From: Nematostella vectensis
Taxonomy: Eukaryota > Cnidaria > Anthozoa > Actiniaria > Edwardsiidae
Reading direction: 5' to 3'
Assembly: GCF_932526225.1 (NCBI RefSeq)
Contig: NC_064038.1
Span: 2,294,001 to 2,358,000, forward strand
Length of the DNA: 64,000 nucleotides
Below are positions 1 through 12,784 of the stretch, in pieces. A program made the position numbers and the translations under genes. Within the stretch, counting starts at the first letter, position 1; the number at the start of each line of letters is the position of its first letter. The notes under the pieces were generated by a model. It saw only the letters and a program-made list of their open reading frames with translations. It was not told where the DNA came from and ran no database searches.

Positions 1-544
1 ATTTCCATCGGCTGATTCAAGCATGTAACTGAGATCCTTTCAATCGAATGATTTTTACTCAAGTACGGGACTAGATGGTTTTTTTTCTTTGCAAAAAGAC
101 TATTTTAATTTCGAATGTGAGGAGAAACAATGGAGGGGCTGATCGAATTTCTTAACAGCCTCTGTCACTCCATTTTGTCAATCTAGCAATGTAGCAAGAG
201 TAAAAATATCCATTTTTATCGTTTTATTAAATTTTTTTTAATAAAGTATTTAACGTTTCTATATGATTATTCGAGATTTTATCACATTTTGTGCCTTCCG
301 TATTAAATGAAAACAATAACAGAGTGTGGCTGACAAGGGCTCTTTAAGGTTTTCAATGACGCAAGCGGAAACAAAACGGGGGATGCCAAACAAAGTGTTC
401 TAAATTGAGAACGTTCTATAAAAAATGGGATGTAGCCGCATTGATACTCATCCACATTGATACTCATTAATTCATTTCCATCATTGGAAATGAATCTTAT
501 ATAAACGTACGGGTTATTGGAACATCCGGGAATCTCCCACATAC

Positions 545-3500
545 CTATTGTGATACGGGACATCAAAGCCAGCATATTTGGAGTTTGAGCATCCGGGGAT
601 GAGAAAGCACCACATGGACCATATCCCCAGGAGCTGTAGGAAGAACGTGTACTTAGCGGCGCGCTTGCTCTCCTCAATCTTCCTCCACTTGACGATAAGT
701 CCACCTGCACGCATAGATAAACAAACCATCAACAAGACTGCCGACATCTAAACTGGCGTACGCAACCTAACAGTCCCCTGGGGGGTGGGGGGGAGTGGAC
801 GGGGAGAGACTCTCCATCGTCCTTTCTTTTAGGGTATAAAATCTCGACCAACTGCTATTCCTTAGCGGGTGTTGAGGGATTTTTCCGATTCTGCTATCTT
901 TTAGGGTTAAAAATGTCTTCGACCCTTTAGGAGCACCCAAAGTGCTCCTAAAGGTTAAAATTGATCACCCCCGTATGACGATCACCCCCGTATGTTTTCC
1001 CCTCGCCCCACCCCCAGGCTAACAGCTTAAAATAAAACAAGGGAGGGACTTAATAAGTTTTGGGTGCTCAACTCCAATTCATAGCTTGGTCAAAGTGATC
1101 GCGTACAGAGCCCCCCTCCCCCCCCCCCCCCCCCCCCCCCTTCCTTCTAGGAGATAGAAAAACAAATATCCCCCTAATGCCTATACTTACTCGGGTCTTT
1201 GGTCGGGGATAGTACGCAAAGCATCATGGATCTCCATGCTACTCACCCAACATCATGCCTAAACCGCATCCCCCAATAACAATGATCGCAGACGCAATTC
1301 CAGCCATCATTGGGCTAGCACCATAGCGACTGCGAATAATCTTGAACATGAAAGGGCCAATACCCATCCAAGAGAAAACGCTGCAAATGAAGCAAATGTT
1401 GGATAACATACTAGCCATGCTGGAGGGTCCTGCACTTTTTTGGGCCGCAAAAGGCAGGCCGGTCTCTCTAAGCGCAACCGAGAAATACGCCGAATGTCCG
1501 AGCATAACGTTATACTTAGGAAGTCTGCGCTTTTGTGTGTGTGCCTTTTAGTTCCAGATACAGAAACTTTACCTACTTGAATGTGCAAATTCTCCCTCGC
1601 ACAAGCGACATTATACTAAAATGAATACACATAATTTTAATGATAGTGTGCTTTTAAAGTCCACATTTATGTATACATACTCGCAAGGATAGTTTGGCTA
1701 TCCGACGGAGTTTTAGACTAGCAAAGGTCGCATGCGTGATCCGCACAATTGGCATCACGCTAGCCCGGTCGCAGCTCTAGATCCAACATGGATCTAAGCT
1801 GTGGTTTAAAGCACTTCGTTCGAGTCGAAGTCGCTCTGCATTTTTTTTTGCCGATGAAGTTTAACTGAGGCAAACCGGCTATGCCATGCTGACGAGTCAT
1901 GCTGACGAAACAGCTGTCCATGGTTGCCGAACTGCACGGGTAATAGACTGTGCTAGCGTCCCGTCTTGGCCCGACTGGTGCCAATGTGTGTATGCTAGTG
2001 TGCTTTTAAAGTCCACAATAATGCAATGTTAAAAACGTGTTTAACGTTTAAAAACTCTGAGTATTTCTTTTGTTTGCCCGTTCTTTTCCGGTTGTGACAT
2101 AACGCTCTAATAATGCTGTTATGTCGCTAGTGTGCACTGGGCAAATGTCTCCCAAATCTCGGCGCGCCTTTTTTTCTCAATTTTCTCTATTCTTTCATTT
2201 TACTTATCACAGGGTTATTAGATAGTGCGAAATAGGTAAATGAGTCTACGTATTACAAAACATAGAATAAGAAAAAGCAAAAAGTTGCAAGACAGTTGTT
2301 CACTTTTGCCAAAAAAAGACTGACTTGTATAAAATTATCACTTTCATGACCCTAATTTTCTTTAAAAAGGGCCCATTTGATTAAACATATATCTAACCTT
2401 GCAGTCAAGGCCAGATTCTGACAGATGTACACCGGGTTTGTCAGCAGAGATCTGGTGGCAGGAATGATGTCCTTCAATTTATCCGACAGGTTCTTGTAGA
2501 CTCGAGGGGGGGCCCTGCGTTTCTTGGTGGCTTGCAGGGCGACGCCTGATGGTAGCATACGCGGGTACCCTGTGATGATAAGACCCACTACTACCAGGAT
2601 GACACCGCTGCCCAATGGGCCAAGCCACCAGGCCCCCATCCAGCGCGGGTCGAATGGCGTGATGCGTACTCCCTTGGGCTGGGGAATAAGAAACAGTAGG
2701 ATTTGTAGTCACGTTTTGAGCACGTGCCGGACTCGTACCCAGTCTCTTTACGTTAAACGAGGGGCGAGAAACGCAAAAACTATGGTCTCGATGAAATCGG
2801 TCTTTTTTCGATACTTTAGCGACTGTGGTATCTTGCCTGATCGCGTGGTTCGAGTAGACATGAGGGTATAAGTAAGGTAGAATGAAGGTTTCTCGACGCG
2901 CCACGGTGTAACTCGGTCACTCGCAAACACCGCCCCCGATCAAGTCGAACAAGTAATCATCAATCGTCATCTAACCAAAATTTTATTCAAGGAAAACACT
3001 AACAAAACCAAAATATTGTAGCAAACATCCGGTATTGAAATGTGTCGATCAAAAATAAGCCTCTGGATGATCTTATACCCTGCCTGGTAATTCAGAAATA
3101 TTTTGTTTTTGGGCGCGCGAAGGCCAAGGTTCACTGGGGCCAAGCCGAACAAGTGCTCCCCTTCCCGTCCGCCACAGGACTCCCGACAACTTACGACATT
3201 GAGATCGATCCAAATCCCTAGCAGTTTGCCGCCTAGAATAGACCCCAATCCTGGACCAAGAAACACGGTCAAGTAGAAGACCCCGAAATAAATCCCGATA
3301 TACTGCGGATGGACATTATCGTCCAGGTAGGCGGGGCCGAGGGTATGGAGAGGTGTGGCCCCAGCACCGGCTATCAGCTGCCCAAGCACGAAAAGGAAGT
3401 AGTGGATTCCTGACGAAGAGACGGTGTCGTCTAAGTTACACAAACTGTCGTCTGCGGTGACGTTTATTTTGGTTTGGCAAAGCAGGAAGCGTCCCGCTTT

Positions 3501-4885
3501 CACTGAAAAGAAAAAATATATATTTGCATTTGCCCGCGAAATGCACTAACAACATGATGCGGGATCCAGGATTTCTCGATTGGGGCGAGCAGCATCCCAA
3601 TGGGGGTACCAATGTAGAAAACATATGAAGTACCAATATATAAAACATATGGAGAAGGTTAATTGGTATATTAATCTAAATAAAATATCTGATATCGAGA
3701 ATGTTAGATCGAGATTATATCTTATCTCGTATAGTCATTTTGTTTCAAGAATTGTTTCCTGTAATTACCTGCTTAGAAGTAATACGCACGATTTCACTGG
3801 GACAGCTTCACCCCTCTTGGAAGCACCTATCCCAAACACCACTCTTGGAATCCCCTATCCCAAACACCCCTCTTGGAAGCCCATATACCAAACACCCTTC
3901 TTGGAAGCCCCTATCCCAAACACCACTCTTGGAATCCCCTATCCCAAACACCCTTCTTGGAAGCCCCTATCCCAAACACCCCTATTGGAAGCCCCTATCC
4001 CAAACACTCTTCTTAGAAGCCCCTATCCCAAACACCCCTATTGGATGCCCCTATCCCAAATACCCCTCTTGGAAGCCCCTATCCAAAACAACTTCCCTGG
4101 CTACGCCCCTATCCCAAACACATTCAGTCTATGCTTACGTTCAGGAGGTATATACTCCCCGACGAGTCCCTGAGGAATAGTGAATATCAACGTCCCTAAT
4201 GCTGTGATGATGGAGCCAGCACCAAGCCAGAGGGGACGGTTACCGACTCCCCCATAGAAGCTGACCACACCCACCAATATAATGGCGGTGATGTCATTGG
4301 AGGAGGGGATGAAGCCGGCCTGCTTGCTGTTGAAGCCGAAACGCCGCTCCAAAGTCGGCAAAGCCTGATTTACAAATGTGTTGATGGCCATTCCTAAAAT
4401 ACATAGTTGGACAGATAGACAATCAGGAATAAAATGTAGGAGGAAGAAAAAAGGGTAGAAAGGTATTTTAGGAAGAGACGAATCCTAGAAGTGAGGGACG
4501 AAGGGAGGGGGTGATTATAGCCATTCCTTAGGGCGGAAATGACCTTCTTTATTTATCTAGGGGAAAGGCCGGGCAATAATCATTATTAGGTGGTAGGGGC
4601 ACATTATCAAAGAGGGGACATTACAAAAAAAAATAGTGGAGGTTGAAAAGGGGCTATCGTATTCACACTAATGTACCCACCTTGCAATAGGCCAAATATA
4701 CACAGGAAGACCATGAAGCCCTTAGGGTTATTGATAAACTGGAGATACTTCGGTCGAAATCCACGCCATCCCCACGAGTGCTCGCCCCAGGACCGCTCCG
4801 TTGATTTGACAAGAGGAGAGGGGGTCTCTTCATTCTTGTTGATATCATTTGACAGAAGTTTTTCCGTGTTGGAGTCAACCATCAT
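545..4885 (-). CDS. SLCO4-like organic anion transporter (OATP), 5' part; 3' end outside window
   Basis: Multi-pass plasma-membrane carrier of the OATP/SLCO family (major facilitator fold), known for sodium-independent uptake of bulky organic anions. Six exons, in transcription order: 4681-4885, 4139-4393, 3195-3502, 2398-2678, 1247-1380, 545-704. All have GT donors and AG acceptors, and the codon phases agree at every junction (about 447 codons). Seen: N-terminal NNPKGF and LLQGM, an ERRFGF loop, the FVLGQLIAGAGATPLHTLG helix, the family signature DPRWMGAWWLG, then GYPRMLP, and a GGLIVKWRKIE loop near the end. The pattern most resembles vertebrate SLCO4A1/4C1. Start chosen: first of two adjacent ATGs at 4883-4885, 68 codons before the first junction. 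The last exon seen ends in phase 2. The extracellular Kazal-like Cys-rich loop and the last helices were not found and must lie left of base 1. Exact paralogue uncertain. Confidence 0.9.
1111..1140. repeat. Poly-C tract
   Basis: Thirty bases of C interrupted by one T, in an OATP intron. Length is prone to assembly error. Confidence 0.9.
1644..2017. repeat. 22-bp direct repeats bracketing a 330-bp insert
   Basis: The same 22 bases, starting TAGTGTGCTTTTAAAG, occur at 1644-1665 and 1996-2017 inside the OATP intron between exons ending at 2398 and starting at 1380. The intervening 330 bp has no clear inverted termini. It could be an insertion with a long target duplication, or a local duplication. 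Confidence 0.5.
3811..4124. repeat. Minisatellite, about 27-bp unit, in OATP intron 2
   Basis: About eleven imperfect copies of a unit built around CTATCCCAAACACC and CTTGGAAGCC. The array stops about 15 bases from the donor of the exon ending at 4139. On the plus strand it reads as open frames, but these are repeat translations, not genes. Confidence 0.9.
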
Positions 4886-5344
4886 AGGTCTATAATGAAA
4901 TAGTTGATAAGCGTGGGGAAGGGATGGTTTGATAATTGCGGCTACCCTGCTTATTGTGGCAAAGCAAATAAAAAAAATAAAATAAAATAAATAAAAATCA
5001 TTAAACCGCAAGCAAATCATCATAGTGACAATAGAAATCAAGAAAACAACAATAAAAGGTAAAAAAGCAGCGTAAGCAATAATGGTATTAAAAAGAGAAA
5101 AAGATATATAGAACAAATATAGCTCGTGACCAAAAAATGTGACCCCTCCCTTCTCGCGAATACAATAATCAATGGTCGCGGTAGGTATTGGGTTGCCTGT
5201 GTTTTTCCTGCGGCCTGGTCGAGGTCATGCGCAGTATTGCACATGTGTCTACTGTTCGACATGACAACAAAATACGGGAACTGGCTGAATGTCAGTCTCT
5301 AAACGCTAAGGATTTATTCTCAATTCAAACTGTTTTTTAGTACG
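4886..5344. promoter_or_regulatory. Probable shared promoter region between head-to-head OATP and LRPAP1
   Basis: The two start codons lie 459 bp apart on opposite strands, so both promoters and 5' UTRs must fit here unless upstream noncoding exons exist. An A/T-rich stretch with AAATAA runs near 4970-5000. No TATA box or other motif was convincing. Confidence 0.45.
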
Positions 5345-7985
5345 ATGGTAAGCTGGCTGGCACTGCATGCCTGTCTTGTACAGTTTTCGTTGATTATTTC
5401 ACCATTGTTTGCCCAAGATGCTGGAGTATTTCGAATCAATAAGTTGAACATGATTTGGAAGAAAGCTCAGAACACCGTCATGTCTGATAACAAACTACAA
5501 AACCTAAAACGAGAATTATTACAGCACGATGAAAAGGAATTAAAATGGAAAGAGCTCAAGCTTCATGGAGGAGATATCGATGGTAAAATGGAGATGAAAT
5601 TACGGAATAATTTGATACGAATTCTCGAGAAACATGGGTTGAGTAGAATTGCTGATGCTGTCTTGGAAGGGCACGGTACTGGATACGCTACCGATACCAA
5701 TGTCGTGAGAGATATGAACTCTTTTGGAGATAGAAGACTTGAACAGCTCTGGAGTCTCGCCAGCGATCAAGGTAGGGAGAACGTTAATTGCTAGCAGCTT
5801 ATTTTTACAAACAAAGTTTGCTCTACGGATAGCCGAGACACCATTATTCTCTTCATGGTTTGTTGCGCATGCTGATATGATTACCATTATTGCGTTTGAC
5901 ATGTACTTATAAAATTCTTTTATCGCTGCATTCAAAACAATCAGTTCTATTGTCTTTGTATGTCATTGTTACTTCGCATTATCACAGTGGAACCTTTACA
6001 TCAAATTTAGATTATTGAGTTATTGTATTGCATTTATGAAGGATAGAATTATAATCAACCTGTAATTCAAATTTACTTCACTAGCTTTTAAATATATCTA
6101 TCAAATGTAGTTGCCCTCATTGTAAAGGTTTTGTAACTTATCATTACATAATGAAATAACTATATGAAGTCTCCCTCAGAATATTATCCAATTTGTTTAC
6201 CCTCCTTAGGAAAGTTCACAAAAGCAGAACTACATGATTTGCAGACCGAGTTTAAGCATCACAAAAACAAAATGGGAGAATATGACAAACTCCTAAATGA
6301 GCTTCAAAAACAGCACGATATCTCTGATAATTCAGTCTTAATTCATGATCGGATGAAAGAACATGAAATAGAACAGCTAAAAAAGAAGCTGAAAGATAAA
6401 CATGATGATTTGACTGAGAATTACATCAAGCTGAAAGTAAAAGTCACAGGGGAACAACAAGTGAGGGAATTTTCAGATCACAGAGTCATGGAATTGTGGG
6501 AGAAAGCTAAGAAGAAAGGCTTTACTGAACAAGAACTCCATTCTATTAAGGTTAGTACTTGGAGATCTTGTAATTTCCCTTTCAGGATTTTAAACAGTAT
6601 TGTAAAAATTCTATTAAAAAGGTAACATTGATAGTTATTTTTGGTTATTCCACATAATTTTGACTGTTAAAAGCTTTGAAACATAACAATAAAATCACTC
6701 TTAATGTAAGAATGGATTGACTGAAGCTGTTTCCCCTTGCATGGCTCACTGTAGTTTGTTGGTTTCAGGAAGAGTTGAAGCATTTTGATCATAAGATCAG
6801 CAAACATGAACACTACAAGAAGCAAGTGCTGGAGTCAGAGGCCAGGCTGGCAGAGGGAGAAGAGTTGAGCCATGATCACGAGGAGCTGAAGCAGAAGGAG
6901 AAACAGCATGGGCGATATGTAAGAAAATACACCCTCCACTATTCCATTTATGCATTCCACCAGTTCTACTGTTGCCAAAAGCAAAACAGTGTTAGGCTCT
7001 AAACCAAGTGTGGTATGTTGAGGGGTTTTATGTCAGCAGTTTGTACAATAAGTGGAGTTTTTTGTGCAATAAGTGGAGTTTATTGTGCAATAAGTGGAGT
7101 TTTTTGTGCAATAAGTGGAGTTTTTTGTGCAATAAGTGGAGTTTTTTGTGCAATAAGTGGAGTTTTTTGTGCAATAAGTGGAGTTTATTGTGCAATAAGT
7201 GGAGTTTTTTGTGCAATAAGTGGAGTTTTTTGTGCAGTAAGTGGAGTTTTTTGTGCAATAAGTGGAGTTTTTTGTGCAATAAGTGGAGTTTATTGTGCAA
7301 TAAGTGGAGTTTTTTGTGCAATAAGTGGAGTTTATTGTGCAATAAGTGGAGTTTTTTGTGCGATAAGTGTAGTTTTTTGTGCAATAAGTGGAGTTTTTTG
7401 TGCAATAAGTGGAGTTTATTGTGCAATAAGTGGAGTTTTTTGTGCAATAAGTGGAGTTTTTTGTGCAATAAGTGGAGTTTTTTGTGCAATAAGTGGAGTT
7501 TTTTGTGCAATAAGTGGAGTTTTTTGTACAATAAGTGGAGTTTATTGTGCAATAAGTGGAGTTTATTGTGCAATAAGTGGAGTTTTTTGTGCAATAAGTG
7601 GAGTTTATTGTGCAATAAGTGGATTTTTTTGTGCAATTCATACCTCAGTTACAGGGGCAGCTGAGACGATTTTTAATTTTTAATAATAATTTATAATAAT
7701 AATTTGGCCAGGACAAACAAGTACAGATCTACATCATCTGGAGCCCTGAAAAAAAATCAAGCCAAGCCAAAAAGTGGTTGGGCTTTAGCCCTACCTCCCT
7801 CTATGCGGTCCATAAGTTATGAATCATTTACTTAAAGATAATTTGGTCACGACCCCATTTGATTGTGGTTCTTAAAAGATTTGTTAATTGTAAACAAAGA
7901 GACATTTTTTTTTTTCCTTTTATAATAACAGGTGAAAAAGCTCCACTCTACGCTCTTGGACAGGGTGACACATTCTGAACTGTAA
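5345..7985 (+). CDS. LRPAP1: LRPAP1: alpha-2-macroglobulin receptor-associated protein (RAP)
   Basis: ER chaperone that binds newly made LDL-receptor-family proteins and blocks premature ligand binding. Exons 5345-5771, 6210-6550, 6769-6918 and 7932-7985, with GT-AG introns and matching phases, give 323 residues (human form 357). The first 23 residues form a hydrophobic signal peptide. Domain 1 begins FRINKLNMIWKKAQ and has the family block ELKWKELKLHG. Domain 2 begins near GKFTKAELHDLQTEF. Domain 3 has VMELWEKAKKKGFTEQEL and EELKHFDHKISKHEHYKKQ. The protein ends THSEL; the HSEL tetrapeptide parallels HNEL, the known retention signal of vertebrate RAP, which strongly supports the tiny last exon. 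The third intron carries a 21-bp minisatellite. Divergent neighbour: the OATP gene. Confidence 0.95.
7040..7636. repeat. 21-bp minisatellite in LRPAP1 intron 3
   Basis: About 28 copies of AATAAGTGGAGTTTTTTGTGC with few substitutions (TTTATT versus TTTTTT variants). Because 21 is a multiple of three, several frames on both strands stay open for about 200 codons. These are artefacts of the period. Confidence 0.95.
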
Positions 7986-9990
7986 CGAGTCTTGGAAACA
8001 CCTCAATTCACCCTAGAGTGATGCTAGTCTATTACCATATTACCAAAACAAAACTAGAGTGAAGTATGATCTGCAGGATCTGGAAAGTAGCCAGGGTCTC
8101 AGTACATTATCTGGAAATTGCCAGACAAGGTAACTAGGGGTGCATTGAATTATCTTATTACACTTAATTTTCGCGTCACTTTAATTTTACAAATTTCACG
8201 ATTTTAAAAGATTTGCAAAAAAATTAAGTGTCACTGAACTGCTGAAATTAGGATGCGCGAAAATTAAGTGAGTACATAAGAAACCTTTGGGGAATATTGG
8301 CTGTTTAATAAGTTTTATGGAAACACCTTGTCTATTTAGTCATCTAAGGTGCATATAGTACGGTAAGGGGTTGAGTTGGACTTGTATTTACAGATTTTAT
8401 GAAACTAAATTTTGCCCATGCATCTTTTTGTTACAAATTGTTTCAGTTTTGATGATTACAGCACATTTTAATTCCACCTGTTTTGCTTTATTTTATTATC
8501 CCAAAATCTCGAAATCATGAAAATAAAGTGATTTGGTTTTTACAAAAATAGGAAAATCGTGAAAATAAAGTGTTGCGAAATATCACCATCACCATATTGG
8601 CTTAGGTCTATGCCTTCTTCAAAATGGAATTGTAGGAAAAGTTGAAGGGAGCTAAAATCTACAAATTCACATCCCAAAGATACTGAGGATGTGATAAAAG
8701 TTTCTGAAGAGAGATTAATGGGGTGTAAGAGTAAGGGAAAAAGAAATATTGTTTTTGTGACTTGAGCTACAGTGCCAGACAAATTAATCACAAAAGACTG
8801 ATAACCAATAGTTGTTGGAAAATGTATTATTATTTACCAGTCCATATGCATGCACATGAGCTTGCTCGAAGTCGATTTTTCATCTTCATTTCCAACGCAA
8901 AAAAGGATAGCGTTAGCTATTCAATATATACATTTTCATCATGGAAACTTTTGCGGTATTTTTTATTGTATTTTGTTGGTGAACTTTTAAACTTTGCTTT
9001 TAGGTGGCTATTTCGGAATTTCAACAAATACTTTGTCTCATAATTTAAATGGTATTAATTGGTTGTTTACCGGTCTTTGTTTTACAGTTTGATTAAAGCA
9101 GCTATGGTGGAAAAAAATTAATTGCTACGCAAACTATCTGAACTATTTTTCTAATTATTATTTAATAAAAGAATTGGAAGAAGCTTTATTACATGATTGA
9201 CACCTTTTCTATTGTTCTTGCAAGTCCTTTATTTCACTTTAATACCTATAAATAATTATTTACAATCTTAAAGAACGGGGAGGGCTTGATGTATCAGCAG
9301 GAAAAAAGTGGGATTTTATATGAACTCATTAAATATAAATGAGGTTAATAACTAGAATACTAATGAGGAGGAGTATATTATATATTAACCGGAATAACGA
9401 AGGACCATCATATTAGACATTGGGCAGACATGAGCAAAAAACGCCACATTTTCGCCACAGATTTGATAACAAGAATGATTACATATTAACAATGCATCGA
9501 TTTAATTGTCATGAAAGCAAAATTCGTATTTGTAAACCTCGAAATTCAAAAATAAGTTCAACCAAATATTTATGTGCGATTTTGGAAAATTATTCCACTA
9601 GCAAAGTTAGGCTATGGTGTGGCTATTTGAGGCGTCTACTCACTCGCTCCGCTTGCTCATGGCATCGACATTACAGTTCTTGAAAATATATTTTTGGCGT
9701 AATAAAAATAAGTCGCTCTTCTTCGCTGTCAGTAAGCTCCATTTTCTCGCAGCGTGCTCACACTTAAACTCCGAGTTACGAAAACTTTGCAATTCAACTA
9801 CACCTTTGGGAATTGAGTCCGTGCATGGAGCAGCCCCGCTCTGTCTAAATGTTAATTTTGATTGTGTACAGTATTGATCTAATGAGCTTTTCAAATTTGT
9901 GCAATCAACCACCAACTCCCCTGGGTTTTCTTGCAGGTCAATTTTTTTTTCCAAAAAAAAAGGAGACTATTTGTTATTATTTAATTAAAG
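7986..9990. other. AT-rich intergenic sequence downstream of LRPAP1
   Basis: No recognisable host gene. It holds a small inverted-repeat element at 8153-8280. A related GAAAATAAAGTG motif occurs at about 8520 and 8565. A plus-strand AATAAA at 8522-8527 could be an LRPAP1 polyadenylation signal but lies inside repeat-like sequence. A minus-strand open frame at 9640-9954 (104 codons) is not recognised. Confidence 0.5.
8153..8280. mobile_element. Short MITE with CACTTAATTTTCGCG termini
   Basis: The left end (TTATTACACTTAATTTTCGC) and the right end read in reverse (TTATGTACTCACTTAATTTT) are inverted copies. The same CACTTAATTTTCGCG core recurs at about 12110 and 13667, so this is a dispersed family. 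Confidence 0.6.
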
Positions 9991-10248
9991 AAGTGTAAGA
10001 AGCTTTAATAAACTCGGTTTACAATAATGAAGTGTTATTTTGTCTACACCTATTTTTCTCAAAAGCATTTTTTACATCATTCTCAGTATTTTAAATCTTC
10101 AATACCTGTCTGTCCTGACAAAACGAATAATTTCTTTATTCAAAATAGGTTATTCAGTTGACAAGTCGATCATGAATTAAAATGTGTCCATTTGGTTTTC
10201 CATCACTAGATATTAAATTACACTTTATAAGTTGGGTAACTCGTTTAT

Positions 10249-10261
10249 TATTATTATTATT

Positions 10262-10354
<93 letters not shown>

Positions 10355-10396
10355 ATTATTATTATTATTAGTATTTATTATTATTATTATATTATG
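10249..10396. repeat. Trinucleotide microsatellite (GTT/ATT)
   Basis: About 30 GTT triplets flanked by ATT triplets. The apparent poly-Leu, poly-Val and poly-Asn frames are artefacts. Confidence 0.97.
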
Positions 10397-10399
10397 TCT

Positions 10400-11226
10400 A
10401 GCCAGCGGATAAAGAAAAGATATTGAATGCGGGTACATCGCTCTTTTGACTGCTTCTCTTTATACAGAGCTGTTGTTGCGCTAAGTGATCTGTCACAATC
10501 AACGATCTGGAACATGAAATAGAGTCCCGATTTTAAAATATTCCGCGACCATAATATGATGGCATCTAATTGGCCCTTACAAAAAAATAGAACCTCCATC
10601 TAAGATAACCCAAGATTTGTTAACCTTAGATGCCTTTACCTTTTCAAAGTTACATAAAAATGTCACCATATAACATTTCGTGACGAATCCGGGAGATGCT
10701 GGGTTCCAAACCAATGGCCACTATCCACGGATTACGCAATCAGCTAAAAATGTATTTCTTGTCTAGCACCCATCTCTTTTTATTAAAAGCAAACCGATGC
10801 GATTCTTAAATGGTTTGACTTAAGTGCGCTACCCCATTTCCTAGGCTCTAACATTCGAAATAGTGCTCTTCATACTTCAATGGCTTTGCTCAAGTATCAG
10901 ACGCATATTAAAGGCAATATCAAGAAGTCTCAGATGTTCGCTGGTTTTGAACTTCGTTTTCCTTTGATAAAATGATGTCGAAATAGCATTAGAGCACGAT
11001 TAAATAAAATGTAAATTTAAGGTGCCACCTAAGGTAGCAACAGAAGCATCCCCCATATGTGATGGAAAAATATCGAGCCACAGAAGGGTCTTGTTTTCAT
11101 AATCAGCTGATTTGAGCTTCACAAGAGTCTGCACTACTAGGGAAAATTGGAGCCGTTTTACCCACTCGTAGTGTCAACTGCCAACACCTGTGAAACCGAC
11201 GAAGTCAACTGTTCTTATGTAACGTC
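10400..11226. other. Intergenic, nothing recognised
   Basis: AT-rich sequence with no convincing coding frame, RNA gene or element boundary visible by eye. Confidence 0.5.
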
Positions 11227-12195
11227 CATTTACTGTTAGCAAATAGATTGACATCGTCACCGAAATATATTAATTGCTTTGTGCTTTTTTTACTGCGTCA
11301 TCTAATTTTCTCTTAGTCTACCCGTTTGCATGATTCGATCTTCTAGGCTTACATGTGACGCAAATCCTTAGTATGTCTGTATGTTAAAAGCGCTTAACAA
11401 ATGAAGATGTTATGTACGTGATTTGTTTACATTATAATGCGCCTTGGTTTGCTTTTTATATTCCTGAGCGCTTAATCGTTTCTTTAAATATCTGTAAAAA
11501 ATACCCCGGAGTTGTACAAAACAGTAAAAACGTTTTGCCTCTAGATTTAGCGTTGTGTCCAAGTTCACACCCTATACACTTAAATATGATCCTTATTTTA
11601 AAGTTATGTAAGCAACAACTATGCAGACAAAAGTAGTTTCCAAAGTAGTTGAAATTCCCTATTCGCATGACTTACATACTAAAGGCCCTCTCTGAAGTTG
11701 CTTGAATAGTTCTTTAGAGTTTGATGCGAGTCGAATGTGCTGCGTCTTGGCTGCAGATCTGTGTAAGCTTACCGTTACTTACTGGAGTTTGCTAATATCA
11801 TGTATTTGGGGTCAAATAGCGTCAAACCAAGTCCCAAGGACAATAGATCTAATCGCGCATTTGATTGGCTTAATTGTTTGACCTAACCCTGTATAATGCT
11901 GCTCATCTTTAATAGTTTGTTTTGCCGCCTATCTCATGGAGTGAGGCATAAAAGCTGTTACTGTCCCCAGACCCGAGGTCGGAAAGCCACCCATCGCCGA
12001 TATCCGTTGAATCCTTGATCGTCACTTGACCGTCTTATACAAAGTGTCTGTGTGTGTAAGGCCTGGTACTTACGTCTGTCTGCGCATGTTTGTTTTATGT
12101 ACCTTACACTTAATTTTCGCGACGTCAAAATTTCGCAATTTTAAGATGGCGATATTTCGTGGTACTTCATTTTCTCCATTTCGCTTTTTTCGTAA
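11227..12195. repeat. Direct duplication, copy A
   Basis: About 970 bp nearly identical to 12785-13750 (offset 1554-1560). Both begin near CATTTACTGTTAG and run through a TTCGCGACGTCAAAATTTCG block, where they diverge. The matching 70-75-codon frames in both copies show no known domain. Confidence 0.9.
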
Positions 12196-12784
12196 AAAAA
12201 CAGTGTCGTTGAAAAATGTCGATAAGCGCGTCAGATTTAATGAAATATGCTCATGTTATATGCCATTGGAAAGCTTTAAAATGGGGAATACGATAATCTT
12301 ATTTGTGTATAGGTTTGATAAAATGGTATATTTTTAACGGGTTTTGATCACTTGATTTTTTTCAGCCAATCACATCCCTTAAAATCCCTAATGTGTCTAA
12401 ACTATCCGGCAAATCTTTACTTTTTATGACATATATCAATTACCATATACACCTACTAGACCGTGTATGGCTTTTGAGATATTGTTCTTTGTTTATATGC
12501 AAATTTGAGTCAAAGTTAGAGGATTGAATCATTTCCAGGTGACATGACACCGAAGGACATAAAATACGATCCGCTCAAAATCCCTCAAAAGCCGCACACG
12601 GTATCACTCTTGAATAGATAACCTAGCAGTGTGCCAAATTGTGCGGTCATAGCGGAGCCGGAGCCCCATAGGTATAGAAATATGGTATAGCTATGCGACT
12701 CAGTTTACGTGCTAATCGTGTGGGCACCCTGTGATGTCACAATCCAGTAATCTAGTCGCGCAACTCCCAGGCCCCACTCGGTCT

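Noticed and set aside
303-710. Extended 135-codon frame overlapping the last OATP exon
   Set aside because: Different frame from the exon; past the donor at 544 it shows no OATP Cys-rich motif.
9640-9954. 104-codon minus-strand frame with balanced composition
   Set aside because: No recognised domain, no splice or promoter context; may be a repeat fragment.
10154-10438. Poly-Asn, poly-Leu and poly-Val frames
   Set aside because: GTT/ATT microsatellite.
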